A stretch of 64,000 bases of DNA from Doris montereyensis (lineage: Eukaryota > Mollusca > Gastropoda > Nudibranchia > Dorididae): assembly GCA_037039925.1 (NCBI GenBank), contig JAXRKP010000405.1, positions 246,001 to 310,000 of the forward strand, read 5' to 3'. The notes under the pieces are model-generated. The model saw only the letters and a list, made by a program, of their open reading frames with translations, had not been told where the DNA came from and searched no databases. Positions 1 through 64,000 of this stretch are shown here, piece after piece. The position numbers and the translations under genes are program-made. Position 1 is the first letter of the stretch. Each line of letters opens with the position of its first letter.

Positions 1-84
1 ACAGATGCATCAATAAAAAATAGTATCACAATCAATTCAGTAAAAACAAGCAATTCAATAAAATTCATCTAAATATTCTCCTTA

Positions 85-2600
85 GATAAAGAAGGAGAGA
101 CAACAACTTTTTCAAATGGAGGGAGACTAATAGATTTTTGCCTAAAGAATAACATGAAAATAGCTAATGCATTTTTTCCTCATAAAAATATCCACAAATA
201 CACAAGAGTAATTGAAGACAGATGTGAAAAGTCAATCATAGACTACTATTAGTTAGCAGTTCCCTTTTTTACAGTACAATGGATGCAAGAGTAAACAGAG
301 GAGCTGAAATATTTAGTGATCATTACCTAGTGATAGCCAAAATGAGATTTCTAACTGAAGAAAACAAACAGAAAAGGAAAGAGAAGAAAGCTACTTAACT
401 CAAATTAGAAGAACTGGATAAACCAATAGTAAAACAGTTATACCAAGCCAGGATAAAATGATTTATCAGTGAGAGGCAGATGGATCTCAAGGGTAGCACA
501 ATAGAAGAAAAGTTGCAAATGTATAAAGAAACGCTCCTCAGTTGTACTGAAGAGGTCTGTGGTGGGAAACAAATTAAAGGAGATAGCAAAAGAACAGTAT
601 GGTGGAATGAGAATGTCAAGACTAAGATCAAAGAAAAGAAGGATGCCTGGAAGAAATATTTGCAAACAAAGAGGTCAGAGAAAAGGAAAGATTACGTGAG
701 TAAAAGAACTATCACCAAAAAGGAAGTTAGGAAAGCAAAACAGGAACAGTGGGAAGAGTTTGGACAAAGACTTCAAGAAAGCTATCAAGGAAATCAAAAG
801 CTGTTCTGGGAGCAATGAAGAGCATGAGAAAGACCAAAGCATGCCCAATACGGCAAATTAAGAACGTCATAGGAGAAATAATGAAAAAGACAGCGAAATC
901 ATGGAAACATGGAGAAAGTATTTTCAACAATTACATAATCCCTCCAGAACATATGAAACAAGGAGTAAAGATCAATTAGTAAGAGTAACAAGTAATCCAG
1001 AGGAGACAGCTGAAGATGTAGATATATCAATGGGAGAACTCCATACAGCTATTAAGAAAAGTGAAATTAGGGAAGGCCCCAGGAGCAGATCAAGTTTATC
1101 CAGAAATTATTAAAAACCAAGGGAGAGAGGCAGACAAACTACTACATGCAATATGTCAACAAGCATGGAAGTCCAAATAGGTGCCAGATGATTGAAAAAG
1201 GGAATGGTAGTACCAATACACAAGAAAGGACCAACTATGGAATGCTCAAAATATAGAGGGATACTTAGCGTTCCACGAAAAGTGTATGCCAGGGTTCTGA
1301 AAATAAGACTAAAAGAAAAGAGTAGAGGATCAAATTGAAGAACACCAGAGTGGATTTAGACCAGGAAGAAGTGTACAGGATCACATATTTACAATAAGAC
1401 AAGTAATAGAAAAATTCCTTGAGAGAAACATTGACTTGCACCGTGTTTAATTGACTTAGAAAAGACATTTGACACTGTGAGAAGGGACGAACTATGGCAT
1501 TCCTTAAAAGAACACAATGAAGAGCAAAATTTAATAGTAGCCATTAAAAGTTTTTACAATAAACCAACATGTGTAGTGAGCGTAGTTGGAAATGTATCTT
1601 AAGAGCTTGATGTAGATACAGGAGTAAGACAGGGTTGTTTCCTAAGTCCTCTTTTGTTTATCACATTTATGGATTCAGTTGCAAAGGCATCCTCAAAAAT
1701 GAAAAAAAATTAATGTAGGTATGTGGAAGCTAAAATCAGTAAATGTATCAATGCTTTCATTTGCTGATGATTTAGTTCTGTTTGAAAAACCAGGAAGGGA
1801 CCTTCAGTTGAATATCAATGTGAATAATGAATTAAATTAAAAAAGAATGAGATTAAATGTAAAGAAAACCAAAACAATGCTAGTAACTAGGGAAGCTAAA
1901 ACACAAAATCTTAAATTGGGCAGGGAGAATATAGAACAAGTTCAAAGCTACAATTACCAAGAAGTAATGATTACCTCAGAGGGAAAACTAAGAGAAGAAA
2001 TCAGTTAGACAATCAAAAAGACAAGTGCACTATATAACCATTATATAACCATCTAGGAAAGGCATTTGTAGGTAAACAAGAATTGTCAACAAAAACCAGA
2101 ATGGCAGTATACAACACAATTTATTGTCCTATGCTCTTCTATGGCAGTGAAACCTGGACCTTAGACAGTAGAGAATACAGTAGAGTACAGGCAGTTGAAA
2201 TGAAATTCCTTAGAAGAGTGGTAGGGAAAACTAAAAGAGACAAAACAGAAACACAACAATAAGAGATCAAACCAAAGCAGATGGCATAAAAACTGAGATA
2301 CAAATAAATCAACTGAGATCGTTTGGGCACATTAATAGAATGAATGACAATAGCATAGCTAAATCAGTATACAGTGCTAAAACTCAAGGTAAAAGACCAA
2401 AAGGCAGACCTCGGAGAAAGTGGGAAGAAGATGTAAAAGAGGCATTGAAGCAAAGAAATTTAACTTTCATGGAAGGAAACAGAAAATGTCGGGACAGGGC
2501 AGCCTGGAGAAAGATCATTTCGGGCATCAAAACCCATAAAACGGAAGGTAGAATGGGAGCTGATAAAGAAAGAAAGAAAGTACTTTAGTCTAGCAATCAA
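85..2600 (+). mobile_element. Degenerate RTE-like LINE, copy 1
   Basis: The sequence is collinear with the LINE copy at 28-31.9 kb, starting inside the endonuclease region. It then carries RTVWWNENVKTKIKEKKDAW, a reverse transcriptase with QSGFRPGR, a FDTVRRDELW-like motif A and SFADDLVLF motif C, and the C-terminal KRPKGRPRRKWEEDVKEAL. Frameshifts and in-frame stops break the ORF. The 3' end runs into GATAAAG and (GAAA)n. Clade assignment to RTE is by C-terminal style and is tentative. Confidence 0.85.
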
Positions 2601-3587
2601 GCTGATTCCCCAAATTTAAATTGACTTGAAACAAGATAAAGGTCTGTATTCCAGCTATAAGAACAAGAAGAGCATGACGTTTCATGAGATTGACCTAATG
2701 GAAAAGACATACAAGGAATCAACACTATGATAAGCAAAAGGAAGAAGAGAGTATACAAAAATAAAAGTAAAATTATTTTTTAAAAACCAAAAAATCCACA
2801 CAAATACTATTAAAAAAATGTCAATTTCAAAAGCAACAAGAGAACCCAACAAAACCATACCATAAAAAAAAGTGTGTGGATGAGGCAAATTGCAAGATAA
2901 CCATAATATTAAAGGAGGAAAAGAATTAAAACAATTGATTTTATTCCTTGGGTGGCTGAGTTAACTTATTTTATTTAATGATTTAAGGATGAAAATCTGT
3001 TGTTTTGTTATGAAACTGCTTCCATCTGTCCATATGATGGGTACATAAGAACAATACAAATTTATACTGACCTGTAGATGCTGAAACTAGAAAACATCCT
3101 GAAAAGAAATATGAAACAAAAGAAATAAAGAGAACAAAACAAAAAGTTTAAAGAAATAAAACATTCTTGAAACAGTTATTCATAAATAGCTTACTCTTTC
3201 ACAAACCCAAACAGACACACACACGCACACACACACACATACACAGACACATACATGTGCAGGGAATGTGTACAAAAAATCATACAAGAATAGCAACTCA
3301 ATTCATGTAGAAGAAAGATAACATCACAGTGGAAAAAAACATATCCAAATTTCATTTGAAGATTAATACATTTCAAAACTGACATGTCCTTCTGTATGCC
3401 TTTCATTGTCTTTTAATTGAAATATTGTGTTTGTTCATGTATGGAATGCATTGAGCATTGAGAAAAAAAAATTCAATAAGACGATAAGTTTGGATATCAA
3501 GAATAATATATTTTCATCACTGCTCTCGAAATATGTGATGTATGCACTCATCCTCATAATTTCAAAACCTTGATAAATAATACTCAC
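2601..3587. other. Intergenic or intronic DNA, no gene seen
   Basis: AT-rich sequence beyond exon 33 in gene sense. It holds a short AC tract near 3,216-3,240. I looked for further alpha-2/delta exons here and saw none I could support. Confidence 0.5.
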
Positions 3588-63928
<60,341 letters not shown>

Positions 63929-64000
63929 ATTAGTGCATCAAAGGCAGCCTCACTCTGAGAGGAAATAGAAAAGCAAGAGCAAGCTGCTACGATGCCACAG
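63929..64000 (-). other. 5' leader of the alpha-2/delta gene, partial
   Basis: Sequence upstream of the proposed start codon. I see no TATA box or other promoter element; the promoter is probably outside the window. Confidence 0.4.

Overview
The window is AT-rich animal DNA dominated by introns and transposable elements. I can support one host gene. It lies on the minus strand, begins near base 63,928 and continues beyond base 1. It encodes an alpha-2/delta auxiliary subunit of voltage-gated calcium channels (CACNA2D family). I reconstructed 33 candidate exons (26 to 173 bases each) by reading the minus strand, locating GT and AG splice signals, checking reading-frame phase across each intron, and comparing the peptides with the family order: signal peptide, VWA_N region, VWA domain with metal-site motif, Cache-like region, and the VGCC-alpha2 region with its C-x(6)-C-x(2)-LDDGGF block. 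The last 100 to 200 residues, with the delta C-terminus and membrane anchor, were not found and probably lie outside the window.

The organism is a metazoan, most likely a marine invertebrate. Many small exons in long introns, abundant GA and AGATCT-type simple repeats, tRNA-derived SINEs and RTE-like and CR1/jockey-like LINEs fit an echinoderm or related invertebrate. A mollusc cannot be excluded from sequence alone.

Layout from base 1 upward, which is 3' to 5' for the gene: 1-2.6 kb, degenerate RTE-like LINE; 3.6-10.8 kb, exons 33 to 28 with repeat families R1 and R2, a SINE and a TAA microsatellite; 11-25 kb, exons 27 to 19, with a terminal-inverted-repeat element (15.9-17.4 kb) and a 43-base minisatellite (19.7-20.6 kb); 26-33 kb, exons 18 and 17 separated by a fold-back tandem array and a LINE in which R1 replaces about 600 bases; 34-46 kb, exons 16 to 14 in large introns with a TIR element and SINEs; 46-53 kb, exons 13 to 6 coding the VWA domain, with a Penelope-like hairpin, a second RTE-like LINE and a pogo/Tigger-like MITE; 54-64 kb, exons 5 to 1 with LINE fragments, R2 in inverted orientation and a second copy of a hairpin element.

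The most novel item is a short element of about 225 bases found twice (32,445-32,666 and 62,252-62,478). Two long inverted arms enclose a tRNA-like B box, and each copy is flanked by a 12-14 base target duplication. Other unusual items are a TIR element with internal GGCGTATCAT-like repeats, the fold-back array, an inverted pair of hammerhead-like motifs, and several exon junctions of the channel gene whose phases do not join.
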